A program made the translations under genes and the position numbers. A DNA stretch of 64,000 nt, taken from positions 4,403,501 through 4,467,500 of the forward strand of contig NZ_CP031168.1 in assembly GCF_022354825.1 (NCBI RefSeq), read 5' to 3'. This DNA comes from Paenibacillus sp. H1-7 (GTDB lineage: Bacteria > Bacillota > Bacilli > Paenibacillales > NBRC-103111). Position 1 is the first letter of the stretch, and every line of letters begins with the position of its first letter. The notes under the pieces are model-generated. The model did not search any database. It was not told where the DNA came from and saw nothing but the letters and a program-made list of their open reading frames with translations. Positions 25,993 through 35,847 of this stretch are shown one piece after another.

Positions 25993-27117
25993 TCGTTTGA
26001 AATTTACGGCATTCGTGAGGGAAGAGTTCATTCTTACATATTAGGACGCGAAGCGAAAAGGCAACGTTAGAGTTATTTGTTCGATCCGGCTTCTCACCTA
26101 TCACACAGAAAAGACGGTGGGCTTATGGCCCGAAAATAGCCCTGAAAATCTTTCATCAAAGCAAAGAATCGATCGTCCTGATGACAAATATAAGGGAGAA
26201 ATGGAGCGGTTCACATCCTCTTTTGCGCAGTCGTGTATAAACAACAGAACCACTATTTTAAGGAGTGGTAGCTTGGGATACGATTTCTCCAAGCCTCTTC
26301 ATGGAAGAGCGGCGTTTTCCTGCATTGATTTACCAGGGACCGTAAAACCCGACCCGATGCGTGTATGATCGTAGTAGTGCATGTGGTCGCATCTATACTG
26401 GCCACACTAGTAACGGTGCCGTTGCCAAGGGCAATGCAACTCTCATTCAAGCTGGTTACAGCTTCGTTATTGTAATAGGAAATGTAGCGCTTACGTGTCG
26501 AACTGACGGTTAGCGCAGCGGTTAATGGGACATCGGACACCGATGGAGCGATATACGAATACGTATACGACGTAACCGTCGGTAAAAGGGCGTGTTGAAC
26601 GGTCCCTCCTGTAAAACCAGAACGCTCAGCGTATGATCGCACCGTCATGCTCAATATTTCCTCAAACCGAATACGGCTCCTTCCGATTTCAATGCCAGTG
26701 AATGATGAGTGCCAGCCGAAATCATGACGACGCCATTCATGCCCGCTGGAACACTAGCTTGCCTACATTACTTAACCGGTGTTGACGGCAGTAAGTCGAC
26801 GGTCACACTAGATGCATACGGCATTCAACAGGGAACAACCATTCCGCAGTTTACTATATCCCCTGGTTCTCACACACGCCCAAGCAGCCCTGAAAACTAG
26901 ATACGAAACGATGCGTGTAATGAGCAAGTAATTCTATGACATTTAATTTCATAAAAATGAGATTGTTTTCATTCCCATGGCAATTTGAATAAGTTTCATA
27001 TGGTGGATGCATCTTAATATAGGTACAAAATATGACCAAGTTTAAAAGTTGGTGGAGGCGATTACGATGGTAGTCTCCTCTTCCCCGTCGTTCAAACTGT
27101 TAGCGGGAGGTTAGCAC
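25993..27117. other. Unassigned region, probably decayed
   Basis: No recognised gene. The best open frame is minus-strand 26253-26648 (131 codons from MTVRSYAE, with GAGGAA ten bases upstream), rich in Ser, Thr and Tyr (TSYTYSYIAPSVSD). It resembles no family I know and could be a fragment of a surface or phage structural protein. A plus-strand frame 26709-26900 (VDGSKSTVTLDAYGIQQGTT) is equally anonymous. Codon use in neither is decisive. Confidence 0.35.
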
Positions 27118-27966
27118 TTGGAGCATCCAATGGAAGATACCATGGCGGATAACTACATGCCCATTACGTCCATACGAAGCGGCGTTGCAGACGAGGTCAG
27201 CTCCGATCTTTGCTGCTGCACCATTCAGATCGTCAACATCGTTTTAGCTGGTACAAGCGAAGAATGGGTATTGATCGATACCGGAATGCCGCACGCGGCC
27301 GAACGGATTGTCGATATAGCCGAACAACGATTTGGAGCTGGAGCAAGGCCCAAAGCAATCATTTTAACTCATGGTCATTTCGATCATGTCGGTAGTGTTG
27401 TTAGGCTCGTGGAAACATGGAACGTGCCCGTTTACGCACACGAACTGGAACTGCCCTATTTGACCGGCAAATCAAGTTATCCGGAGCCCGACGGCTCGGT
27501 GGAAGGCGGACTTATTGCGAAGCTGTCGCCATTATTCCCGAATGAGCCGATAAATTTATCGAGTCATGTTCATGCTTTGCCATCCGACGGGACGATTCCG
27601 GGAATGCACGGTTGGCGATGGATACATACGCCTGGTCATACTCCGGGTCATATATCCCTCTTCCGTGATTCGGACAGGTCACTTCTTGCGGGAGACTCGT
27701 TCGTTACGGTAGAGCAGGATTCGCTATACAAGGTCATGACCCAAAAGAAGCAGTTGACTGGCCCGCCCGTATATTTTACGACCGACTGGCAAGCAGCTTG
27801 GCAATCCGTCAAAAAGCTTGAACAGTTAAAGCCTGCTTTAGCGATAACCGGGCATGGCGTACCGATGCTTGGTGATGAATTGACTGAGGGGCTCACTGCT
27901 TTAGCTCACGATTTCGAGCGGATAGCAATTCCGGATTATGGACGCTATGTTCACGGTGCACATTAG
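27118..27966 (+). CDS. Metallo-beta-lactamase-fold hydrolase
   Basis: Predicted Zn-dependent hydrolase of 282 aa. Metal-binding motif LTHGHFDHVGS (about residue 85), HTPGHTPGHIS near 168, Asp in LLAGDSF near 187 and the final His in ITGHG near 240 complete the di-metal site. The substrate is unknown; the group includes lactonases and thioesterase-like enzymes. The TTG start lies seven bases after GGGAGG. The MBOAT/DHHW genes begin 65 bases downstream on the same strand, so they may be co-expressed, but no functional link is evident. Confidence 0.88.
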   Translation: MEHPMEDTMADNYMPITSIRSGVADEVSSDLCCCTIQIVNIVLAGTSEEWVLIDTGMPHAAERIVDIAEQRFGAGARPKAIILTHGHFDHVGSVVRLVETWNVPVYAHELELPYLTGKSSYPEPDGSVEGGLIAKLSPLFPNEPINLSSHVHALPSDGTIPGMHGWRWIHTPGHTPGHISLFRDSDRSLLAGDSFVTVEQDSLYKVMTQKKQLTGPPVYFTTDWQAAWQSVKKLEQLKPALAITGHGVPMLGDELTEGLTALAHDFERIAIPDYGRYVHGAH

Positions 27967-28030
27967 TGCCACTTTGCACACATCGGTTCCAACGCCGTTG
28001 ATTAAACAATGAATAGGCAGGTAGATCGGC

Positions 28031-29443
28031 ATGGTTTTTTCCAGCTTCGTGTTTCTTTATGGTTTTCTACCGTTAGTACTGCTGCTTTATTTCATCGTAG
28101 GAAAGGAATGGAAAAATACGGTGCTGCTGCTGTTCTCTCTTCTGTTTTATGCTTGGGGAGAACCGGCAGGCGTTTTCATTTTGCTGGTGAATGTTGCTGC
28201 GGGCTGGATCGGCGGACGATGGATCGAACGGGCAGGACGAACATCGATCGGCAAGCTGCTTCTGCTTGGTTCGGTCGCTTTTCAGGTTCTATTTCTTGTT
28301 TACTACAAATATCTCGGGTTTGCTATCGAAACAATTCAATCGGTTACATCCCTATCTTTATCGTATTCGCCGCCATCGCTTCCAATAGGGATTTCTTTCT
28401 TTACATTTCATGTCATATCTTACCTGGTGGACGTGTATCGCCGGGAAGCTCCGGCCTTATCGTCTTATTCCACTCTATTGCTGTATATAGCGTTATTCCC
28501 CCAACTGGTGGCTGGTCCGATCATTCGTTATGCCGATATTCAGTCTCAGCTTAAAGAACGGAATATTACAGCAGATGGATTTAGTCAAGGCATCGTCCGA
28601 TTCGTTACAGGACTCGGAAAAAAGGTCATTGTTGCCAACTCCTTGGCTGAAATTGCTCCTCTGCTGCTCGACAGTCCGATTGAACAATTGACCGTGGCGG
28701 GAGCATGGCTCGGCATATTCGCATTCGCTCTGCAAATTTATTTCGATTTCTCCGGCTATTCGGATATGGCGATCGGTCTTGGAAAAATGTTCGGTTTTAC
28801 ATTCAAGGAAAATTTCGACTATCCTTACGTTTCGACCGGTGTAGCAGAATTTTGGCGGCGGTGGAACATGTCAGTCGGCCGGTTTTTCAGGGATTATGTG
28901 TACATTCCGATGGGAGGAAACCGGAAGCGCGCAATGTTCAATATGTTTATTGTCTGGTTTTTGACAGGGCTATGGCACGGGGCGAGCTGGAATTTCGTCG
29001 TTTGGGGATTGTACTTCGGTCTGATGATCACTCTGGAAAAAAGCTTCCTGCAGAAGTTGCTTTCCATCCTGCCTACGTTCGTATCACGAATGTATTTCGC
29101 GGTTGCTGTGCTTATCGGATGGGTGTTTTTCTATTTCGAATCGCTCGGTCACGGAACCAAGTATTTGCGGGCAATGTTCGGCCTTGCTCCTATACCGGCA
29201 GCAGATGCGGCCTTTTTCATCCTTTTGCAAAACCATATCGTCCTTCTCACACTGGCCGCTATCGCCGCGACACCCATTCCAATCCGCTTGCATCGTCTGT
29301 TGGAAGAACGTCTGCAGCCACGTTTGGCCCGTTCCTTCTACAATGAAATTGCATTACCGGTTGGATCGTTGGCCATGCTGGTCGTATCGGCCCTACTGCT
29401 AGTAGGTAAAACGTATTCGCCTTTTTTCTATTTCCGATTTTGA
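28031..29443 (+). CDS. MBOAT-family O-acyltransferase (AlgI/DltB-like)
   Basis: Polytopic membrane acyltransferase of 470 aa with about ten helices. The catalytic His316 lies in FLTGLWHGASWNFVVWGLYF. Upstream are the usual MBOAT landmarks LPIGISFFTFHVISYLVDVYR and YFDFSGYSDMAIGLGKMFGF. It moves acyl groups across the membrane for transfer to an extracellular polymer, by analogy with AlgI. The site before ATG is weak (AGGTAG). The gene 18 bases downstream encodes a DHHW/AlgJ-like partner, the standard pairing. The polymer acylated is not identifiable here. Confidence 0.93.
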   Translation: MVFSSFVFLYGFLPLVLLLYFIVGKEWKNTVLLLFSLLFYAWGEPAGVFILLVNVAAGWIGGRWIERAGRTSIGKLLLLGSVAFQVLFLVYYKYLGFAIETIQSVTSLSLSYSPPSLPIGISFFTFHVISYLVDVYRREAPALSSYSTLLLYIALFPQLVAGPIIRYADIQSQLKERNITADGFSQGIVRFVTGLGKKVIVANSLAEIAPLLLDSPIEQLTVAGAWLGIFAFALQIYFDFSGYSDMAIGLGKMFGFTFKENFDYPYVSTGVAEFWRRWNMSVGRFFRDYVYIPMGGNRKRAMFNMFIVWFLTGLWHGASWNFVVWGLYFGLMITLEKSFLQKLLSILPTFVSRMYFAVAVLIGWVFFYFESLGHGTKYLRAMFGLAPIPAADAAFFILLQNHIVLLTLAAIAATPIPIRLHRLLEERLQPRLARSFYNEIALPVGSLAMLVVSALLLVGKTYSPFFYFRF

Positions 29444-29461
29444 TAAAACGGAGGGAATGTC

Positions 29462-30814
29462 ATGCGACTAGGACATTATTTGCAAATAGGCTTCTTCCTC
29501 CTGTTTGTATATGCAGGGACCGGATTCATGTGGACGCCGGAGGGAAGCAAGTCTGTATCCGAAAAGGAAAATCGCGGTCTGTCGCAATTGCCACAATGGT
29601 CAGGCAGCTCCATATGGTCAGGGCAATATTGGCGAGGGATCGAAAATTATGTCGCTGACCACGTGCCGTACCGCGATGCGCTCGTTGGCATCAGCAAGAA
29701 GATTGCTTCATGGCAAGGCATGTCCGGTACCGAAAACACGGTCATACTTGCCTCCAAAGCCGATAACATGGCTCAAGTAATGAAGTCAGCTTCCTCCGAA
29801 GAAGTTGCGTCTTCGCAAGCAACGACTTCCCTGAATGAAGCAAGCGCGAGTATTCCAAGCGCAGGTAACATTTCGCCGGTTGAAAGTCATCCGGAGCCCA
29901 GTGCGCGAAAATCGGAGCAAACGAGCCATCTTGCGGGTAAAGTACTGATCATCGATGATCGTGCCGTGAACTTGTTCAGTTATGTTTCTACAGCGGGAAA
30001 GCTGTACGCGGATACGATCAATCGGCTTCGTGACCATGTCGCCGATCAGCTTGGTTCGGACGTTTCCGTTTCGGTGCTCATCGCTCCGACCGGGGCGGAA
30101 TTTTTGCAAAGCGAGACATTGAAGAAACTGTCCTCTTCCCAGCAGGAAGCGATAGTCGATGTATACCGGAAATTGAAGCCGGGAATAAAGACCGTGGACG
30201 CGCTTGCCTTGATGCAAAATCATATAGACGAAGATCTATATTTCCGAACCGACCATCACTGGACGGCGACAGGTGCTTATTACGGCTATGCAGCCTACAT
30301 GAAAGCGACAGGACTATCTCCCGTAGCATTGAAGACCTATGCCAAAGAGGAAGTTCCCGGCTTCTTGGGCTCGCTTTATTCAGCAACATTGCACAAAAAA
30401 CTGGAGAAACGGCCCGATACGATCGTCGTTTATAAACCGTTTGTAAAACACGATTATACCGTTCATTATGCCGGACCGCTCAAAATGGATCTGCTCGATA
30501 TGAATCATGCGCATAGGATGAACAAATACCGGATTTTTTTGAGCGGTGATCGCCCTTGGGGGCAGATTACAACGGAAGTCAATAACGGAAAGCGGCTCGC
30601 TGTGATCAAGGATTCATATGGCAATGCCTTGATTCCATTCCTTCTCCCTCATTTCAGTGAAATTTACGTTATCGATCCGCGGCAGTTCAACAAGCCGCTA
30701 ATCCCGTTTTTGCAGCAGCATAACATTCTGGAGCTGCTGTTCGTTAACAATTCTGAGGTGTTGACCGATACGCATTTTATGCAGTTGGTCGGGGCTATGG
30801 GAGATGCCGGCTGA
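29462..30814 (+). CDS. DHHW-family (AlgJ-like) extracellular acyl-transfer partner
   Basis: Exported or membrane-anchored SGNH-like protein of 450 aa with one N-terminal helix (about residues 5-22). The defining motif FRTDHHWTATGA lies near residue 264. KDSYGNALIPFLLPHF near residue 384 gives the likely nucleophile Ser and matches AlgJ-like proteins. A Ser/Ala-rich linker at about 105-155 joins the anchor to the catalytic part. Good GGAGGG site. With the MBOAT protein it should acetylate a surface polysaccharide or other wall polymer. Confidence 0.9.
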   Translation: MRLGHYLQIGFFLLFVYAGTGFMWTPEGSKSVSEKENRGLSQLPQWSGSSIWSGQYWRGIENYVADHVPYRDALVGISKKIASWQGMSGTENTVILASKADNMAQVMKSASSEEVASSQATTSLNEASASIPSAGNISPVESHPEPSARKSEQTSHLAGKVLIIDDRAVNLFSYVSTAGKLYADTINRLRDHVADQLGSDVSVSVLIAPTGAEFLQSETLKKLSSSQQEAIVDVYRKLKPGIKTVDALALMQNHIDEDLYFRTDHHWTATGAYYGYAAYMKATGLSPVALKTYAKEEVPGFLGSLYSATLHKKLEKRPDTIVVYKPFVKHDYTVHYAGPLKMDLLDMNHAHRMNKYRIFLSGDRPWGQITTEVNNGKRLAVIKDSYGNALIPFLLPHFSEIYVIDPRQFNKPLIPFLQQHNILELLFVNNSEVLTDTHFMQLVGAMGDAG

Positions 30815-30848
30815 ATCAGATCACGTCTCAATCCTCGGCTTAGCCGGG

Positions 30849-31448
30849 TCACAGTCCGGATTCGGAACCAAGCCGCTGTGTTCGCATATAGCCTGCCATT
30901 TCGATGCTTTTCAAATAAAACTGCTGAAAATGAACCTCGAACATGCGGCTTTTATCGATCAGCCGTTTCTCGACCATATCCAGATCGCTGGCGATGGCAG
31001 CAGCGTGACCGATTGCATCGGATAGCCATAGTAAATCATGGTGCACTGCGTCGAATTGCGGAACCTGATTACCGGCAGCCAACGAGTTCAATATGTGCAA
31101 ATATTCCTCAAGCTCATTCACCATATGGTTGATAAACGTCGGTGTCAATCCGATCGTTACTTTGCCGGTCAGCAGCCGTTTCAATAAGTCCAGCTTGAAC
31201 ATACGAAACTGATTCGTCAAATCAAGCGCTTACTGATTAAGGGTCGCAAGCTCCCCACCGGATAATTGACGCCGGGAAAACTCCAGCAACCGGTCGAATG
31301 AATGGATAAATTGTTGAGCCGATTGGATCGACGGGGTTTCTTTTGGAGAAAGCGTGTTCAAAATAAATCTGGCGTGGTCCCCCAATATTTGCAGCCAGAA
31401 CCTGTGCTCGAACAGCGCAGCTTGATGACGTTTCCTCTTCCCGACCAT
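30849..31448 (-). pseudogene. DUF2935 gene with in-frame stop
   Basis: Two consecutive open stretches lie in the same frame: 31448-31230 (HRFWLQILGDHARFILNTLS) and then 31220-30849 (VNELEEYLHILNSL, HHDLLWLSDAIGHAAAI, FYLKSIEMAGYMRT). These are hallmarks of DUF2935 proteins, which are helical and carry conserved His/Glu residues that could bind metal. A single TAA at 31230-31232, in the sequence context TLNQ-stop-ALDLTNQFR, splits them. No frameshift is needed; one base change would restore the gene. It is convergent with the DHHW gene. The C-terminus is also short for the family. Confidence 0.85.
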
Positions 31449-31523
31449 ATTGACGATTCTCTTACATGTAATTATTCACCATGGAGCACATAACGTAAAA
31501 TAGCAGATGCGAAGGAGAAAGTA

Positions 31524-32744
31524 ATGAGCAGGCAGAAACTTCAAGACCGACTGAGAATGAAGAAGGTTGAGCCAAGTCATGGAGAGCAATTCAATGACTT
31601 GCTGCGTTACGTTTTCCAAGTAACGAATCATGATCTGCTTACATTCGGCTGGGGGAATCGGGAGATTGCACAGGCGAAACTTCCTGTACTCAAACAGGCA
31701 GATGTACTTGGCTGGTTCGATGGTGATAAACTGATTTCCCAGCTGGCGGTATATCCGTTCCAGGTTAATATTTTTGGGAAGATCTATGATATGGGCGGCT
31801 TAACGGGTGTCGGTACCTACCCCGAATATGCCAATCTAGGATTGATGAGCCAATTAATGCGCACATCACTCGCGAATATGCGCGAACGGCAGCAGTCAAT
31901 ATCTTATTTGTATCCCTATTCCATCCCATATTATCGCCGCAAAGGTTGGGAGATCATTTCTGACAAGATCTCGTTTGAGGTAAAGGATACCCAATTGCCG
32001 AAGCTGAAGATAGTACATGGCAATGTGGAACGGCTGTCGATCGATCACCCTGATATTCGTAATGTTTACCGTCGTTTCGCCCTGAACCATCACGGCGCGA
32101 TGCTTCGGAGCGAATTGGCATGGGAAGAATACTTGCGTTGGGACCTGGATGATTTGACTGTTGCCGTTTATTATGATGAAGATCAGCAGCCTCAGGGTTA
32201 TCTGCTCTATTGGATCGCCGAGGAGGTCTTTCATATGAAAGAAATGGTATACATGGACGGTGAGGCGCGAGCAGGTCTATGGAATTTTATCAGCGCCCAT
32301 TTCTCAATGATAACGCGTGTCAAAGGTCATATTTTCACAACAGAGCCTCTTGCCTTCCTACTGGAAGACAGTGACATCAAGGAGACCATCTCTCCCTACT
32401 ATATGGCACGAATTGTCGATATTCACCACTTCGTAAAACATTATCCGTTCCTCCCCCAGGTCGTGGATTGCCAGTTGACTTTTACGCTGCATGACCCGAT
32501 GTTGGAGTGGAATCAAGGGAAATTCACACTAAATGTGGATGAGCAAGGTCGCGGGAAATTGGTGGAAGGCCGCGGAAACCCGGAGGTGGCCTTTGATATA
32601 CAGACATTGACTACGATGCTGATGGGATATAAACGTCCGGCATATTTGGCACGGGTAGGCCGCTTCCAGGCGCAATGGAAAACAATCGAGCTGTTGGAGA
32701 AGCTGATAGAGCGCCAGATCCCGTATTTCTCTGATTACTTTTGA
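31524..32744 (+). CDS. Eis-like GNAT acetyltransferase
   Basis: Acetyltransferase of 406 aa with the three-part layout of the Eis family: an N-terminal GNAT domain (about 10-150; acetyl-CoA region around GLTGVGTYPEYANLGLMSQL), a second GNAT-like domain (about 155-290) and a C-terminal SCP2-like domain (about 300-406; FDIQTLTTMLMGY). Such enzymes acetylate amines and sometimes aminoglycosides; the natural substrate here is unknown. GAAGGAG site before ATG. Followed by a hairpin at 32895. Confidence 0.92.
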   Translation: MSRQKLQDRLRMKKVEPSHGEQFNDLLRYVFQVTNHDLLTFGWGNREIAQAKLPVLKQADVLGWFDGDKLISQLAVYPFQVNIFGKIYDMGGLTGVGTYPEYANLGLMSQLMRTSLANMRERQQSISYLYPYSIPYYRRKGWEIISDKISFEVKDTQLPKLKIVHGNVERLSIDHPDIRNVYRRFALNHHGAMLRSELAWEEYLRWDLDDLTVAVYYDEDQQPQGYLLYWIAEEVFHMKEMVYMDGEARAGLWNFISAHFSMITRVKGHIFTTEPLAFLLEDSDIKETISPYYMARIVDIHHFVKHYPFLPQVVDCQLTFTLHDPMLEWNQGKFTLNVDEQGRGKLVEGRGNPEVAFDIQTLTTMLMGYKRPAYLARVGRFQAQWKTIELLEKLIERQIPYFSDYF

Positions 32745-32894
32745 TGGTTAAATCGACGACAGACGGATGCAAATAAAGTAACAGAACCAGCTCTTAAATT
32801 AGTTGCTCCTATGTCCATATTTGCTCTCCAAAACAGAATCGGATATCGTTCCGATTTGTTATTTTAGTAATTCTAAGCCCTCAAAAAAGCAAAA

Positions 32895-32924
32895 AAGCCC
32901 TCTATCCTGATGGATAAAAGGCTT
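32895..32924 (-). terminator. Terminator-like hairpin, T-run on minus strand
   Basis: On the minus strand AAGCC...TATCC-ATCA-GGATA...GGCTT is followed by TTTTTGC. It is oriented to end the small minus-strand gene at 33020 and can also stop the plus-strand acetyltransferase message. Confidence 0.65.
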
Positions 32925-33019
32925 AACGGATACTATACACAAGCGGTGGGACTATAATATCCTTTATTGATTATACCCACAGTCCACAAGTTCATACACG
33001 AACAGCCTCATCATCTAAT

Positions 33020-33217
33020 TTAGCTTCCTTTTTCCAACTCCCTACAAATTCGTTCTGGAGATTCTTGCGGATCCGCACAAGCAAATCTTGCAAGAAAATC
33101 AAACCAGTATTGTTCAAAAGTAACAGTCTCGCCATGAACAACGCGAAATGATAAATAACGATGCCATAATCGGGCCCGGAGTTCTTCCAAGCTAATGCCT
33201 GACTCCATGGGAAGCAC
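33020..33217 (-). CDS. Small hypothetical protein
   Basis: Small protein with coherent amphipathic composition (LEELRARLWHRYLSFRVVHG, then TFEQYWFDFLARF). No known family recognised. The start may be ATG at 33217 or the internal ATG at 33208 (MESGISLEE); no strong ribosome binding site is seen for either. The correctly oriented terminator about 100 bases downstream supports a real gene. Function unknown. Confidence 0.45.
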   Translation of the reverse strand: MLPMESGISLEELRARLWHRYLSFRVVHGETVTFEQYWFDFLARFACADPQESPERICRELEKGS

Positions 33218-33535
33218 TTTCTAAAACTGCTTCTTCTGCAAGAAAATGTTGAAATGCCTAATCTTAGAGTTCGTGTTCCTGTAAGGAATTATTAACTATG
33301 TTTGAATACGGTACTCAGGTTTTATTACCGATGTTTTGTCTTCCAAATTACAAATTGAACACAAAAGTTGAAAGTTTGTTGGATCATTTGTCCCACCTTT
33401 CGTAACAAGTGAATCTCATTAAAAGGTATGGACATCATGGTGAATTGAGACCTGTCTACAAACTGAGGGTTGCTTCGAATATTTCTGGAACAAATTGCAC
33501 ATTCTGATACGGTAAACAAAGGAGGGTATTAATTC

Positions 33536-35041
33536 ATGTGGGTTCTTTGGCTGTACCTATTGAACACAGTTTTTATGTTAATCGTAGCTCTAATTGAGGC
33601 TCGGAGACCGGCCAAGGCTTTAAACTGGCTTACCATTTGCCTCATTCTGCCCATAATTGGTTTTGTGCTCTATCTCATCACATCGAATCCTATACAAATT
33701 CAACGTAAAAGACTGACTTCACAGAACAATGAATCGGACAAGCTGCCTGGTTCATTTAACCGCTCGGCTTCGGTCATTGCTCATGCTTTGCGCAACCTAT
33801 CCGTTCAGGGACTTCGGGTTTGCCAGGTTCAGGTGCTTACGAATGGAATTGAAACCTATGAGAATCTTATACGATCCATACAAAACGCCCAAAAGTCAAT
33901 TGATTTGGAATATTACATTTTTCGGAATGATAATATTGGCAGGCGAATTACGGAACTACTGATAGAACGGGCGGAGTCAGGTGTAAAGGTTCGTTTTCTC
34001 AGAGACGGCTGGGGGAGCCGGAAATATCCACGGAAACAATTGAATAGGATGCTAGATGCAGGGATTGAATGCCGGACCATATTTCCTTTGCGCTCTCCAT
34101 GGATATTTGCGAATTTAACTTACCGGGATCATTGTAAAATCGTCATTATCGATGGCAAGGAGGCTTTTACAGGCGGTATTAATGTCGGAGATGAGTATAC
34201 AGGATCGAAACCGAACATTGGGTTTTGGCGTGATACTCATATACGAATCGTAGGTGAATCCTCAGCCGATTTACATACGATTTTTCAAGTCCATTGGAAT
34301 ATTTCCGTAGCGGAACAGACGAACCAACAAGTCAAAAAAATGCGAATGCCCGCTAATCGTACACGACCCATATCACAAACCATTGTTTCCCCTGAGAGGT
34401 CAGCACTGTTAACGCAAGAATGGGCTTCTGAGCTAGGGACAAAAGGTACTGACGAAGTCACTCTCGCTGATGAACGTGCGTTACATCATGCGTACGTACA
34501 GACATTTGAAGGCAATCCTGGAATCCCTACCCCAATCATCAGGGAAGTCTATTTCAATTGCCTAACCCAAGCAGTTCAAAGCATTAATATCTCTACCCCT
34601 TACTTTGTGCCCGACGCGGATATCATCATGGCGATAAAAACAGCAGTGGCACGCGGTGTTCGTGTAAGGCTATTGGTCCCTCGCCAAGTTGAACTCTCAA
34701 CCATGATCGTGGGCGCAGCAAGCCGGACCTATTACGGTGATTTGTTGGAAGCTGGAGTTCATATCTATCAGTACAACAAAGGTATGCTGCATGCAAAGGT
34801 GATGATCATCGATGGAGAGATTGCTACTGTGGGCTCCGCCAACTTTGATATGAGAAGTATGCGCCTGAACTATGAGGTTTGTGATGTTATTTACAGTTCC
34901 GACGTGGCAAGAAAACTAGCAGAGCAATTCGAGCAAGATCTCACTGACTCCTTACCCTTGCGTATGGAAGATGTGCTACAGCGGTCCCCTGTACAACGCG
35001 TTCTAGATCAAGGTGCCCGCCTGCTAGCCCCACTTTTATAA
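33536..35041 (+). CDS. cls: Cardiolipin synthase
   Basis: Membrane phospholipase D-superfamily enzyme of 501 aa that joins two phosphatidylglycerol molecules into cardiolipin. Two N-terminal helices (about 4-20 and 32-50) anchor it. HKD motif 1 is HCKIVIIDGKEAFTGG at about residue 199. HKD motif 2 is HAKVMIIDGEIATVGSANFD at about residue 418. Length and order match bacterial Cls. GGAGGG site before ATG. Monocistronic by appearance. Confidence 0.95.
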   Translation: MWVLWLYLLNTVFMLIVALIEARRPAKALNWLTICLILPIIGFVLYLITSNPIQIQRKRLTSQNNESDKLPGSFNRSASVIAHALRNLSVQGLRVCQVQVLTNGIETYENLIRSIQNAQKSIDLEYYIFRNDNIGRRITELLIERAESGVKVRFLRDGWGSRKYPRKQLNRMLDAGIECRTIFPLRSPWIFANLTYRDHCKIVIIDGKEAFTGGINVGDEYTGSKPNIGFWRDTHIRIVGESSADLHTIFQVHWNISVAEQTNQQVKKMRMPANRTRPISQTIVSPERSALLTQEWASELGTKGTDEVTLADERALHHAYVQTFEGNPGIPTPIIREVYFNCLTQAVQSINISTPYFVPDADIIMAIKTAVARGVRVRLLVPRQVELSTMIVGAASRTYYGDLLEAGVHIYQYNKGMLHAKVMIIDGEIATVGSANFDMRSMRLNYEVCDVIYSSDVARKLAEQFEQDLTDSLPLRMEDVLQRSPVQRVLDQGARLLAPLL

Positions 35042-35847
35042 TGGCGTTCGGGCTCCATGTGTCCAATCCGGCCTTGGATATTTAATTATCTCTAAGTGTA
35101 GATACCTTCGTCCCATCTTTTAGCCGCATTCCATACATGTCATGTGCCTCTGTATTCGCAAAGTCCAGATCTGATTCTGCTTTGGGCTTAAACCCAGAAC
35201 ACCGCATAATTTATTGAATAGACTACTAATGTACGGTACATCCACCACCCTCCATTCTGACATGGAGGGCTTTTTTTAGTTATTCGCCCTAGGCATGTAT
35301 ACATTACAAAAAGTAATCTGTCGCATACTATAGATTTATTTTCTCGTGGTAAGGAACAAAATCCCCTCAACAACCTCTCCCCTAGAAAATGTCGAAGAAT
35401 AATTAAAAATCTTATTTTTTTCATTATTCCTGCTTGCTTATACGTTATTTTGAACACGATTAAAGGAGTATCCAGCTGTTCCCCTGCTCCACACCAGACG
35501 AGCCGTATCCCAGCATCCTGTTTTCCATCTAATTGAATTCATGTGGAATTTCTAAGCTTAACAGCCCATTACTTCGATAATATGGAGCACGATCGTTCCC
35601 GTTAACGAAAGGTTACCCAACGCTAGCCCTCTCGGTTATATTCATCTATCTCGTAAGTGAGCTGGAAATCCGACTTCGTAAGTTGAGTGACGTTACTTTG
35701 GATGAAAAAAACAGGGCTGAAGACACGGTCGAAAAATGTCGAAATAATTAATAAGAACCATATTAGCCAGTCCACGCTTGGCATATAATGGAATCAATCT
35801 TCCGGAAGAGGAATTCGTCTAACAACTAAAGGAGTGCTATAAGAAAC
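35042..35847. other. Intergenic region with one terminator
   Basis: No gene supported; a minus-strand frame at 35188-35457 contains the terminator and has no site. The promoter for the downstream exported protein should lie within 35650-35830. Confidence 0.55.
35248..35269 (+). terminator. Terminator CCCTCCA/TGGAGGG followed by CTTTTTTT
   Basis: A 7-bp stem with an 8-base loop and a seven-T run on the plus strand. It is about 207 bases after cls. Confidence 0.85.

Noticed and set aside
35188..35457. 89-codon minus-strand frame
   Set aside because: It includes the cls-side terminator and has no ribosome binding site.
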